Positions 1 to 5,335 of a stretch of DNA of 12,186 nucleotides are shown in pieces (position 1 is the stretch's first letter; every line of letters begins with the position of its first letter). A program made the position numbers and the translations under genes. The stretch comes from Dehalococcoidia bacterium (lineage in GTDB: Bacteria > Chloroflexota > Dehalococcoidia > Tepidiformales > Tepidiformaceae), in contig JALOAP010000047.1 of the NCBI GenBank assembly GCA_023228745.1, positions 1 through 12,186 on the forward strand, read 5' to 3'. Below the pieces are notes generated by a model. It was given only the letters and a program-made list of their open reading frames with translations, was not told the DNA's origin and searched no databases.

Positions 1-34
1 GTAGCGGCGATTCGGATGGGGGATGGCGGTCGGG

Positions 35-46
35 TAGAGTTGGCGG
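35..46 (+). promoter_or_regulatory. Leaderless -10 element TAGAGT
   Basis: TAGAGT at 35-40 is followed by six bases and then the ATG at 47. If the last T is -7, transcription starts on the A of ATG. No clear -35 is visible. This is one of five genes in the window with the same geometry. Confidence 0.5.
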
Positions 47-997
47 ATGCCACGCGAGGGCTCGGCAGCGGATGTGCGGCGGAAGCAGGACCGGCTTCGC
101 GCCCTTTCCCGGTCGCCGCAACTCGGCGAATACGCCCTCGAGCTCGTGGCCAACGAACGGCATGCCGAGTTGCTGCTCGCTGCCCTGGCCGCGTTGGGCG
201 AGTCGCCACCGGCAGCAGCGCACGACGCGCTCGTTCGGCGGTACGAAGAGTTCGAGCGCGCAGGGCGGCAGCGGGACGCTGGTGGACTTGTGCGAGCTGC
301 GCTCATTCGCGCAATGGAGCCGATCGCGCTTCCCGGAGACCTGCCGCTGCTGGCGCGCGCCGTGGAAGTACACGAGCCTTCGCCCCACGATGCGGCTGCA
401 CCAACCGGCTTACGCGCGGCCGCGCTCGCGACCATGCTCCGCCTCGACCCGGAACTCGCGAGCTACCACGCTGCGGTCATGCTCCACGACCAGCGGCGGA
501 CGTCGCAGTTCACGGGCGAGCCGGCGGCGACAGCCGTGCGAGTGTTGGCGGCAGCGGGCGAGGAGGTCGCGCTCGTCGGATTCGCCCTCGGTGGCGGGCA
601 CCCGGAAGTGCTCGCTGAGTGTCTCCGGCAGTTGCGCAGCGTGCCGTCGCCGGTACTCGCCAAGGTGGTCGGTGCAGCCCGCGGCGCGGCGAGCGACGAG
701 ACCGTAGGGCTTGGCCTCTGCGACCTTTTCGTGCGGCATGAGCCGGACGGCGCGCTGCGTGGGCAGATGGTGCAGTTCATGCGACACGAGGCGACACCGG
801 AGCTCTACCACTACCTGGCGGCGGCGATTGTGGCCGAACGTCGCGATGACCTCTTGGAGGCGCTCGGCGAGGCCGCCCGAGAAGAGACACACCGGGAGAA
901 GCTCAAGGCACTCGGCGAGGCATTGGAGGTCCGCCGCGGGGACCCGGCGGTGGAAGCGCTGGCGGAGGCGGTGCGGAAGCGGCAGGCGAGATCGTAG
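47..997 (+). CDS. HEAT-like alpha-helical repeat protein, function unknown
   Basis: A 316-residue protein made almost entirely of Ala/Leu/Glu/Arg-rich amphipathic helices. There is no signal peptide, membrane segment or catalytic motif that I can recognise. Successive helix pairs of about 30-40 residues suggest a HEAT/armadillo-type solenoid, the kind of fold used as a binding scaffold; this is inferred from composition and spacing, not from a firm family match. The C-terminal third (about residues 245-316) is strongly charged and helical. The ATG at 47 is preferred because a TAGAGT hexamer at 35-40 lies exactly six bases before it, which fits a leaderless transcript. I see no Shine-Dalgarno sequence. 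The gene ends 40 bases before the next gene on the same strand, which has its own promoter-like hexamer, so co-transcription is not required. A start or product assignment beyond 'helical repeat' is not supported. Confidence 0.75.
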   Translation: MPREGSAADVRRKQDRLRALSRSPQLGEYALELVANERHAELLLAALAALGESPPAAAHDALVRRYEEFERAGRQRDAGGLVRAALIRAMEPIALPGDLPLLARAVEVHEPSPHDAAAPTGLRAAALATMLRLDPELASYHAAVMLHDQRRTSQFTGEPAATAVRVLAAAGEEVALVGFALGGGHPEVLAECLRQLRSVPSPVLAKVVGAARGAASDETVGLGLCDLFVRHEPDGALRGQMVQFMRHEATPELYHYLAAAIVAERRDDLLEALGEAAREETHREKLKALGEALEVRRGDPAVEALAEAVRKRQARS

Positions 998-1025
998 CGG
1001 ACGGGCCCCAGTGCCCGTCGCGGCG

Positions 1026-1037
1026 TAGGATCGCGTT
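1026..1037 (+). promoter_or_regulatory. Leaderless -10 element TAGGAT
   Basis: TAGGAT at 1026-1031 lies six bases before the ATG at 1038, so the predicted +1 coincides with the start codon. No Shine-Dalgarno sequence is present in the 40-bp gap after the preceding gene, which agrees with a leaderless start. Confidence 0.5.
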
Positions 1038-1766
1038 ATGCGCATCGTTTCGCTCGTGCCCAGCCTCACGGAGCTTGTCTGGTGGTTCGGACTCGGCGAG
1101 CAGCTCGCGGGGCGAACCACGTTCTGCGAAGAGCCGGCTGGCCAGATTGAGCACGTGCCGCGCTTCGGCGGCACGAAGAACCCGAAGGTCGAGCGCATCG
1201 CGGCACTCGCACCGGACCTTGTCCTGGCGAACAAGGAGGAGAACCGCCGCGAAGACGTAGAGGCGCTGCGAGCGGCGGGGCTCGAGGTGCTGGTCACGGA
1301 CCCGAACACCGTGCCGGAAGCGGTGCAGATGATCCGTGAGCTAGGGGAGCTGCTTGGGTGCCGGATGCGCGCGCAGGTGCTTACAAGCGCGATCGAGGCC
1401 GAGCTGGCGTTGCCGGCGCCGGTTGCACAGCGGCGGGTTTTCGTGCCCATCTGGAAAGAGCCGCTCCTCGGGCTGGGGAGCGCGACCTACGGGCACGACC
1501 TGCTGGAGCGGGCGGGAGCGGTGAACGTGCTTGGCCGCCTGGAGCGCTACCCGGAAGTCACTCGCGAGACGGTGCGGGCGCTGGAGCCAGACCTTGTGCT
1601 CCTGCCGGATGAGCCGTACCCGTTCACGGACGCGGATGCGGCCGAGTGGCGGGAGATAACACCGGCGCAGGTGATCGATGGGAAATTGCCCTGGTGGTAC
1701 GGGCCACGAATCCCGCAGGCGATAGCTGCGTTGCGTGCGATGTTCGCGGCAACGGGACCTGGCTAG
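1038..1766 (+). CDS. BtuF/TroA-like helical-backbone metal or cobalamin receptor domain protein (no signal peptide)
   Basis: A 242-residue protein opening with RIVSLVPSLTELVWWFGLG, the typical first strand and helix of the class III substrate-binding fold found in BtuF and iron-siderophore receptors. The usual second signature (FGGTKNPKVERIAALAPDLVLA, about residues 43-64) follows, where an IxxLxPDLVL segment ends the N-lobe. The second lobe repeats the pattern with VRALEPDLVLLPDEPYPF near 180-195. These proteins normally bind vitamin B12 or a metal chelate outside the membrane and hand it to an ABC importer. Here the mature fold begins at residue 1 with no signal peptide or lipobox, and no permease or ATPase is adjacent, so a cytoplasmic binding or sensing role is possible. 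The start is supported by a TAGGAT hexamer exactly six bases upstream. Family call is firm; ligand is unknown. Confidence 0.85.
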   Translation: MRIVSLVPSLTELVWWFGLGEQLAGRTTFCEEPAGQIEHVPRFGGTKNPKVERIAALAPDLVLANKEENRREDVEALRAAGLEVLVTDPNTVPEAVQMIRELGELLGCRMRAQVLTSAIEAELALPAPVAQRRVFVPIWKEPLLGLGSATYGHDLLERAGAVNVLGRLERYPEVTRETVRALEPDLVLLPDEPYPFTDADAAEWREITPAQVIDGKLPWWYGPRIPQAIAALRAMFAATGPG

Positions 1767-1801
1767 ACGGCGTCAGCCGGACACCAACCATGCGTCGATG
1801 G

Positions 1802-1823
1802 TACGGTCTGCGCGGAGGAAACG
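1802..1823 (+). promoter_or_regulatory. -10 hexamer TACGGT and Shine-Dalgarno of the MOSC gene
   Basis: TACGGT at 1802-1807 predicts a start near 1814, giving a leader of about 10 bases that contains GGAGG before the ATG at 1824. The hexamer spacing is 16 bases from the ATG. No convincing -35 is visible. Confidence 0.35.
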
Positions 1824-2312
1824 ATGACCATTGACGCGCACATTGTGCAGTTGAGTATCTCCCGGGGCGGCGTGCCGAAGCTGCCCATCGCAGAGGCGGA
1901 GGTAACGGAGCTCGGCATCGTGGGCGACGGGCACAATGACACCGCGCACCATGGCGGACCGGAGCGGGCGCTCTGCCTCTTCGCGGTGGAGCCGATCGAA
2001 GCAATGGCTGCCGAGGGCCACCCCATTGCGGCGGGCAGCACGGGCGAAAACATCACGACGCGCGGCCTCGACTGGGCCGCGATCGTTCCGGGCGTGCGCC
2101 TCCGGCTGGGCGATGAGGTGGTCGTGGAAATCACCCGCTACACCACGCCGTGCGCCACCAACCAGCGCTGGTTCATCGACGGTGACTTCAATCGGATGCA
2201 CCAAAAGCTGCACCCGGGTTCGAGCCGCGTATACGCGCAGGTCCTGGCTCCGGGACGGCTGCGGGTGGGCGACGCGATACACGTGGTTGCGACGCCGGAA
2301 GTCGAACCCTAG
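1824..2312 (+). CDS. MOSC domain protein (molybdenum cofactor sulfurase C-terminal-like)
   Basis: A 162-residue stand-alone MOSC domain. Visible family marks are GDGHNDTAHHGGPERAL (residues 35-50), GSTGENITTRGLD (71-83), LRLGD(E) (94-98) and the conserved cysteine in YTTPCATNQ (Cys110). MOSC proteins bind sulfur or the molybdenum cofactor through this cysteine; short single-domain members resemble the YiiM group, linked to detoxifying N-hydroxylated bases or to sulfur delivery. The substrate here cannot be read from the sequence. Start at 1824 is supported by GGAGG six bases upstream. The stop codon overlaps the stop of the convergent gene on the opposite strand within a CTAG at 2309-2312. 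No molybdenum-cofactor synthesis genes are nearby. Confidence 0.92.
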   Translation: MTIDAHIVQLSISRGGVPKLPIAEAEVTELGIVGDGHNDTAHHGGPERALCLFAVEPIEAMAAEGHPIAAGSTGENITTRGLDWAAIVPGVRLRLGDEVVVEITRYTTPCATNQRWFIDGDFNRMHQKLHPGSSRVYAQVLAPGRLRVGDAIHVVATPEVEP

Positions 2313-2590
2313 CCGCTTCCGGGTTCGCCGCGAGGGCGCTTCTGCGACTTAGCGCCTCCCGACAGGGAGGGCGGTTCTGCATGTTCGGGGATGGTATCGT
2401 CCCCACCCGACTCTGCCTGGTTGCGGGAATGGGGCATCTCGTCCTGGAACTCAGCGAACTGGGCCGGGTGTCCGTCCGGCACCGGCTTCGTGCTTTTCGC
2501 CTGTGTCCAGGCCTCGCCCAGCGAGGCATTGCGGGCGACCTGGTTGGCGAGACCTGCCTTACGGGGGTTGGTGTCCTTGCGTCGAACCAT
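2309..2590 (-). CDS. Small hydrophilic hypothetical protein (93 aa)
   Basis: Not recognised. The protein has a basic N-terminus (MVRRKDTNPRKAGLANQ) and a central WTQAKS...FAEFQDEMP region. Its tail, rich in Pro, Gly, Ser and charged residues, is probably disordered. It has no membrane segment and no cysteine. Evidence that it is a real gene: a perfect AGGAGG lies six bases before the ATG at 2590, a TACTGT hexamer sits 19 bases upstream of that ATG, and third codon positions are mostly G or C. An in-frame upstream ATG at 2611 would place this ribosome site inside the gene, so I chose 2590. The stop overlaps the MOSC stop tail-to-tail by four bases. It lies downstream of the lipoprotein gene on the same strand but is separated from it by a strong hairpin, so it is probably its own transcript. 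Confidence 0.6.
   Translation of the reverse strand: MVRRKDTNPRKAGLANQVARNASLGEAWTQAKSTKPVPDGHPAQFAEFQDEMPHSRNQAESGGDDTIPEHAEPPSLSGGAKSQKRPRGEPGSG
2354..2371 (+). terminator. Possible terminator hairpin after the MOSC gene
   Basis: CCTCCC, a four-base GACA loop and GGGAGG form a perfect six-pair hairpin about 42 bases past the MOSC stop. It lies inside the oppositely oriented 93-residue gene and is not followed by a T tract, so it may be only coding sequence. Confidence 0.2.
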
Positions 2591-2615
2591 CGGCGCCCTC
2601 CTCTGCGTCACAGTA
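2591..2615 (-). promoter_or_regulatory. -10 hexamer TACTGT plus AGGAGG ribosome site
   Basis: On the minus strand TACTGT (2615-2610) is followed by 19 bases to the ATG at 2590. The predicted leader of about 13 bases carries AGGAGG six bases before the start. This site decides the start of the 93-residue gene. Confidence 0.45.
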
Positions 2616-2682
2616 GGAAACCGTGCGCCGAAGGCGGCTCAGGCGAGCGAGGAGGTTGCTCGCAACGATATCGCAAGAGCGA

Positions 2683-2709
2683 GCGGCAGGAGCCGGTTGC
2701 TCCTGCCGC
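2683..2709 (-). terminator. Strong hairpin terminator after the lipoprotein gene
   Basis: An 11-bp perfect inverted repeat, GCGGCAGGAGC (2683-2693) against GCTCCTGCCGC (2699-2709), has a five-base loop. It lies 15 bases past the lipoprotein stop on the minus strand and is followed there by TCGCTCTTG, only a weak U tract. Its position between two minus-strand genes suggests that it ends the upstream operon. A smaller perfect 6-bp hairpin (2643-2648 with 2658-2663) follows. Confidence 0.6.
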
Positions 2710-2724
2710 CCGCACTTCCAGCGG

Positions 2725-3210
2725 CTACTGGTGGTCGTCGCCCGAGCTGGAGCCGACGCCTGCTTCTTTCGCCAGGTAGGCCCAGGTGTCGTGCGAGAGG
2801 TCATGTTGCACGTCGTGGGCCTGGCCCATGAGTTCGCCGGCCTTCGCCATGTCGATGTCGTCCTTATCGAGTTCGACCGCGAGCTGCGCGAAGACGCCTG
2901 CGAGTTGGTCGGCGGTGCTCTTCAGTTCGCCGGGCCATTCGGTCAGGCGCGTGACGGTCTCCATGTGGACGACGACGGTCCGCGCATTCGCAGGAACCTC
3001 TCCGTCCTTGTTGATGGCATCGTCCATGCCGTGCAGGCCCGCGTTGTCGAGCGTGGTGATGGCGGTGATGAGGGACGCATGGCCGGAGGCGTTGCTGTCG
3101 CCGTTACCGTTGTCGTCGTCATCGCCGCAGGCGACGAGCGCGAAGGTGGCAGCGACGACGGCGAAGGCGAGCGCGGTGAGACGCAGTCCGCGCGAAAAGT
3201 TCGAGCTCAA
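2725..3210 (-). CDS. Secreted lipoprotein of unknown function, His/Asp-rich helical
   Basis: A 161-residue precursor. Residues 1-28 are a type II signal: SRGLR basic start, hydrophobic stretch about 11-24, lipobox LVAC with the lipidated Cys28. A run of Asp, Asn, Gly and Ser follows (about 30-42) as a flexible linker. The mature part is predicted helical, with several histidines, including the cluster AHDVQHDLSHDTW near residues 137-149, and no cysteine after the lipid site. The start codon is TTG at 3210, chosen because GAGGAG lies six bases upstream and the signal peptide starts cleanly there. The gene follows the His/Cys-rich membrane protein by 35 bases on the same strand, so the two are probably an operon. 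Known families do not come to mind. A role in binding metal or in the cell envelope is inference from the histidines and the neighbour. Confidence 0.85.
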   Translation of the reverse strand: MSSNFSRGLRLTALAFAVVAATFALVACGDDDDNGNGDSNASGHASLITAITTLDNAGLHGMDDAINKDGEVPANARTVVVHMETVTRLTEWPGELKSTADQLAGVFAQLAVELDKDDIDMAKAGELMGQAHDVQHDLSHDTWAYLAKEAGVGSSSGDDHQ

Positions 3211-3245
3211 TGGATTCTCCTCTATTGTTTGTGGCTGGGGATGTG

Positions 3246-3662
3246 TCAGCAGGCAGGGCTACGTGGGGGCGCTGGCTCGGGGACAACAGTTTCGACGTGT
3301 GCCGGCTGCCATGAATGCCCCGGTAGCAGCTCAAGCCGGGCATCGGCAGCGAGAAACGCCAGTGCGTCGTGGAGCAGGGCGACACTTGCGAGTTGGGTAA
3401 GCGGCAGATCAGAGCAGGAGGCTACATCGCTGTGACAGTGGTCCTGGTGGTGGCCGTCCGTGTCCGCGCTGTGGGCGTGCAGATCCTGCGGTGGTGGGAG
3501 CGGTACCGCGATGCGGACGCTTGTCCCCGGGACCGGGAAATCGAGCGTCCAGTGCCCGACGAAGGTGAGCATGGGCAGGAGCGAAAGTGCGAGCACCCAC
3601 GATGCGCACCGCAGGCGTTTTCGGATTCGCGGCGAGTCAGACGGGACGGGCGGACCCTGCAC
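3246..3662 (-). CDS. His/Cys-rich single-pass membrane protein, putative metal-binding
   Basis: A 138-residue protein with a basic N-terminus (RIRKRLR, residues 12-18), one hydrophobic segment (about 19-37) acting as signal anchor or signal peptide, and a Pro-rich spacer. A dense potential metal site follows: His62, His64, His71, His72, His75, Cys76, His77 and Cys83 in the segment LHAHSADTDGHHQDHCHSD and the C-S-D after it. A second mildly hydrophobic stretch spans about 87-107 and the tail is Pro-rich. Short exported proteins with such clusters are commonly tied to copper or other transition metals, but I cannot name a family. The start is GTG at 3662, exactly six bases after a TATACT hexamer, indicating a leaderless message; no ribosome site is visible. 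The lipoprotein gene follows in the same direction, 35 bases on. Confidence 0.75.
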   Translation of the reverse strand: MQGPPVPSDSPRIRKRLRCASWVLALSLLPMLTFVGHWTLDFPVPGTSVRIAVPLPPPQDLHAHSADTDGHHQDHCHSDVASCSDLPLTQLASVALLHDALAFLAADARLELLPGHSWQPAHVETVVPEPAPPRSPAC

Positions 3663-3697
3663 ATTTCAAGTATACCTTGGGACCCCTTGTACGCTGC
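3663..3697 (-). promoter_or_regulatory. Leaderless promoter of the His-rich/lipoprotein operon, with repeats around the -10
   Basis: On the minus strand TATACT (3674-3669) ends six bases before the GTG at 3662. The -35 region falls at the end of the dnaA gene and is poor. The -10 is embedded in an imperfect palindrome (CAAG-TATAC-CTTG on the plus strand, 3667-3679). CCTTG occurs twice, at 3675-3679 and 3685-3689, ten bases apart, i.e. on the same helix face. That could be an operator for a metal-responsive repressor, but no such regulator is identified. Confidence 0.45.
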
Positions 3698-3705
3698 AGC
3701 GAGCC

Positions 3706-5019
3706 TCACCCGGCGAGGCGCTGACGCAGGTCCGGGTCGCGGGCGAGGAGCAGCCGGCCGCGCTCGACCAGGGGAGAGAGTGTGCTCTTGTTCCGCCCAT
3801 CGAAGAGCTCGGCAATCTCCGGGAGGCTGCGGCCACGATCCCGGAGTGCAGCAACAGCGACAGCTCGGGCCTCGGCAACCAGTGTCTTGCGGGAGCGGCC
3901 AAGCAGGTCGTCGAGGGAGGTCTCGTAGTATCGGGCGATCTTCTCGACGAGCAGGCGGTCGCCGCAGACCGCGGGCGCTGCTTCGGCGATCGCGATGCGC
4001 GTGAGTTCGGCGTCGAGGCGGCGCAGGTCGAGCAGACCTGCGCGGTCGAGGGCGAACGCGGCATGCACCGCACCCTGGAGCGCGCGGACGGAGGGCACTT
4101 CCACGTTGGCGATGCGGTCTACCGCCCAGGACGGCAGGGCGGTGCGGCGGTCGCGGGCGAGCCAGTTCACGAAGTCACGCCGCTCCTCGAGACGGAACGG
4201 CTCGACCTGGGCGATGACGCCTGCGGAGAGGCGCGAGACGAGACGTTCGGGAAGGTCGAGTTCGTATGGGTGCTTTTCACTGCCCATCGCGACGGCACCG
4301 CCGGCATTGGCGACGGCGTCGATGGTGTGCACCAATTCATCGATGGTGCCCGGCTTCTTCGCGAGGTACTGCAGGTCGTCGACGATCAGCAGGCGGACAC
4401 TGCGGATCTCGTCGTGGAAGCGCTCCACCTGGTTGCGGCGAATAGCGGAGAGGTAGCGCGTGGTGAACTCTTCGGCGCTGAGGCAGGCGGTTTCCCAACC
4501 GCGCGCGGCGGCGGCGGCGGCAGCGGCGTGCAACAAATGGGTCTTGCCCATGCCCGGGGAACCGAAGACGACGACCGGGCTGATGGCGAGATGGATCTCG
4601 CCGAGGAGTGCTTCGCAGCACTCGTGCGCCAGCCGGTTTCCCTCGGCGCGGATGTAGCGATCGAAGGTGTAGTTGGCGTTGAGGGCGCCAATAACGATTT
4701 GTGATTGAGCCGGGTGCCCGGGCAAGGGCCGATCGTTCGCTTCGATGGCGGCGGGCGGGACGAACTGGACAGGATGCTCGACGCCCGTGACGTCGAACAC
4801 GGCGCGCTGCACGACGATGAGGAGGCGGAGGTTGAGGGTGTCGACATCGAAGGCGCGGGCGGCCTGGACCACGAGCGTGTCACCCTCGAAATGGAGCGCC
4901 CTGGTGGGCTTCAGGAACGTGCTGAAGGCCTGGGGCTGGACTTCGAATTCGAGACGGCCGAGGACCGCCTGCCACATGCGGGCAAGCTCAAGCGCGGAAG
5001 GCATGCAGTGGCTGAGCAT
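3706..5019 (-). CDS. dnaA: Chromosomal replication initiator DnaA, divergent DNA-recognition motif
   Basis: AAA+ initiator that binds origin boxes and opens the DNA. All four domains are visible (numbered from the GTG at 5046): domain I about 18-96 (MWQAVLGRLE...FSTFLKPT); a short linker; domain III from NYTFDRYIRAEGNRLAHE (125-142). Domain III has Walker A GSPGMGKTH (162-170), Walker B LLIVDDLQYL (219-228), arginine finger in RLVSRL (268-273) and sensor II PSVRALQGAV (318-327). Domain IV spans about 364-446. The helix-turn-helix keeps SLPEIAELF (407-415), and the arginine matching E. coli R399 is retained (Arg386). The DHTT signature, however, reads NKST (419-422). An eight-alanine run follows the P-loop. 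GTG 5046, ATG 5019 and ATG 5004 are all possible starts; none has an ideal ribosome site. DnaA identity is firm; whether it is the main copy or a paralogue is not decidable here. Confidence 0.9.
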   Translation of the reverse strand: MLSHCMPSALELARMWQAVLGRLEFEVQPQAFSTFLKPTRALHFEGDTLVVQAARAFDVDTLNLRLLIVVQRAVFDVTGVEHPVQFVPPAAIEANDRPLPGHPAQSQIVIGALNANYTFDRYIRAEGNRLAHECCEALLGEIHLAISPVVVFGSPGMGKTHLLHAAAAAAAARGWETACLSAEEFTTRYLSAIRRNQVERFHDEIRSVRLLIVDDLQYLAKKPGTIDELVHTIDAVANAGGAVAMGSEKHPYELDLPERLVSRLSAGVIAQVEPFRLEERRDFVNWLARDRRTALPSWAVDRIANVEVPSVRALQGAVHAAFALDRAGLLDLRRLDAELTRIAIAEAAPAVCGDRLLVEKIARYYETSLDDLLGRSRKTLVAEARAVAVAALRDRGRSLPEIAELFDGRNKSTLSPLVERGRLLLARDPDLRQRLAG

Positions 5020-5075
5020 GGGCGGAGGCAGTCCTTTCTCCCACACGGAAGTGGCACGGCGGCGGCCAGGTATGG

Positions 5076-5082
5076 GGTTATG
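5076..5082 (+). repeat. GGTTATG repeat A (putative variant DnaA box)
   Basis: Exact GGTTATG, preceded by GG rather than C; the nonamer from TTAT reads TTATGGGCG. It lies just upstream of the dnaA start region. Confidence 0.4.
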
Positions 5083-5114
5083 GGCGCATCCCGGAGCGTA
5101 ATGCCCAGGAGGTG

Positions 5115-5121
5115 CATAACC
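5115..5121 (-). repeat. GGTTATG repeat B (putative variant DnaA box)
   Basis: Exact copy on the minus strand. The extended form is CGGTTATGC and the nonamer TTATGCACC matches TTATCCACA at seven of nine positions, the closest to a classical box. It abuts a perfect 6-bp hairpin. Confidence 0.45.
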
Positions 5122-5179
5122 GCCGGACTTTCGGCGGCGTGAGCGTCACGATAGCCGTCGTTCTGCCGTGGTTCAACGC

Positions 5180-5186
5180 GGTTATG
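5180..5186 (+). repeat. GGTTATG repeat C (putative variant DnaA box)
   Basis: Extended identity CGGTTATGT, shared with repeat D exactly 50 bases downstream. A one-mismatch copy, GGTTCTG, lies 20 bases after it at 5200-5206. Confidence 0.45.
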
Positions 5187-5229
5187 TAGGCTGAGAGCCG
5201 GTTCTGAACGAAGCTTCACGCCACCCGAC

Positions 5230-5236
5230 GGTTATG
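5230..5236 (+). repeat. GGTTATG repeat D (putative variant DnaA box)
   Basis: Extended identity CGGTTATGT, in the same orientation as repeat C and about five helical turns from it. The less GC-rich tract starts just after it. Confidence 0.45.
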
Positions 5237-5293
5237 TGTGACGTAGCTTCGTAGACGAAAATGCAATTCCGGGCAGGACGCAAGAGTTTGACA

Positions 5294-5321
5294 TTGACGT
5301 GCGCGTGAGTGTGGCTAGACT
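5294..5321 (+). promoter_or_regulatory. Promoter of the merR-type gene
   Basis: TTGACG (5294-5299), a 16-base spacer and TAGACT (5316-5321) make a good sigma-70-type promoter. It predicts a start near 5328 and a leader of only about eight bases. A second hexamer, TTGACA at 5288-5293, is directly adjacent but would need a 22-base spacer. The -10 overlaps an in-frame GTG at 5309, which argues against that upstream start. Confidence 0.6.
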
Positions 5322-5335
5322 TGGTTTCGAACGCC

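Larger units (their letters stand above)
5047..5335. other. Candidate oriC: dnaA-merR intergenic region with GGTTATG repeats
   Basis: This is the longest non-coding stretch of the window (up to 316 bases if dnaA starts at 5019), between divergent dnaA and merR. It holds four exact GGTTATG motifs (5076-5082 +, 5115-5121 -, 5180-5186 +, 5230-5236 +) and a one-mismatch copy GGTTCTG at 5200-5206. There is also a 6-bp hairpin (5120-5125 with 5132-5137) touching the second copy, and a less GC-rich tract around 5237-5300 that could be an unwinding element. No canonical TTATCCACA box was found by eye. Location directly upstream of dnaA with clustered TTAT-containing repeats is the usual arrangement of bacterial origins or of DnaA autoregulation. 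Confidence 0.45.

Noticed and set aside
410..1450. Minus-strand open frame of 346 codons spanning the first two genes
   Set aside because: It crosses two genes supported by family match, helical pattern and promoter geometry; its composition is Arg/Ser/Cys-rich shadow sequence.
2623..3435. Plus-strand open frame opposite the lipoprotein
   Set aside because: The minus strand encodes a clean lipobox protein with a ribosome site; the plus frame is its mirror.
3460..4704. Long plus-strand open frame opposite dnaA (414 codons)
   Set aside because: It mirrors the codons of a clear DnaA on the other strand; high GC removes stops. It has no domain of its own.
5107..5114. Perfect AGGAGGTG on the plus strand in the dnaA-merR spacer
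   Set aside because: No ATG, GTG or TTG follows at a usable distance, so it does not mark a start.
5288..5321. TTGACA at 5288 as -35 for the merR gene
   Set aside because: The spacer to TAGACT would be 22 bases; the adjacent TTGACG gives 16 and is preferred.
5309..5335. GTG start at 5309 for the MerR protein
   Set aside because: The -10 hexamer lies inside this extension, so it cannot be translated from the mapped promoter.
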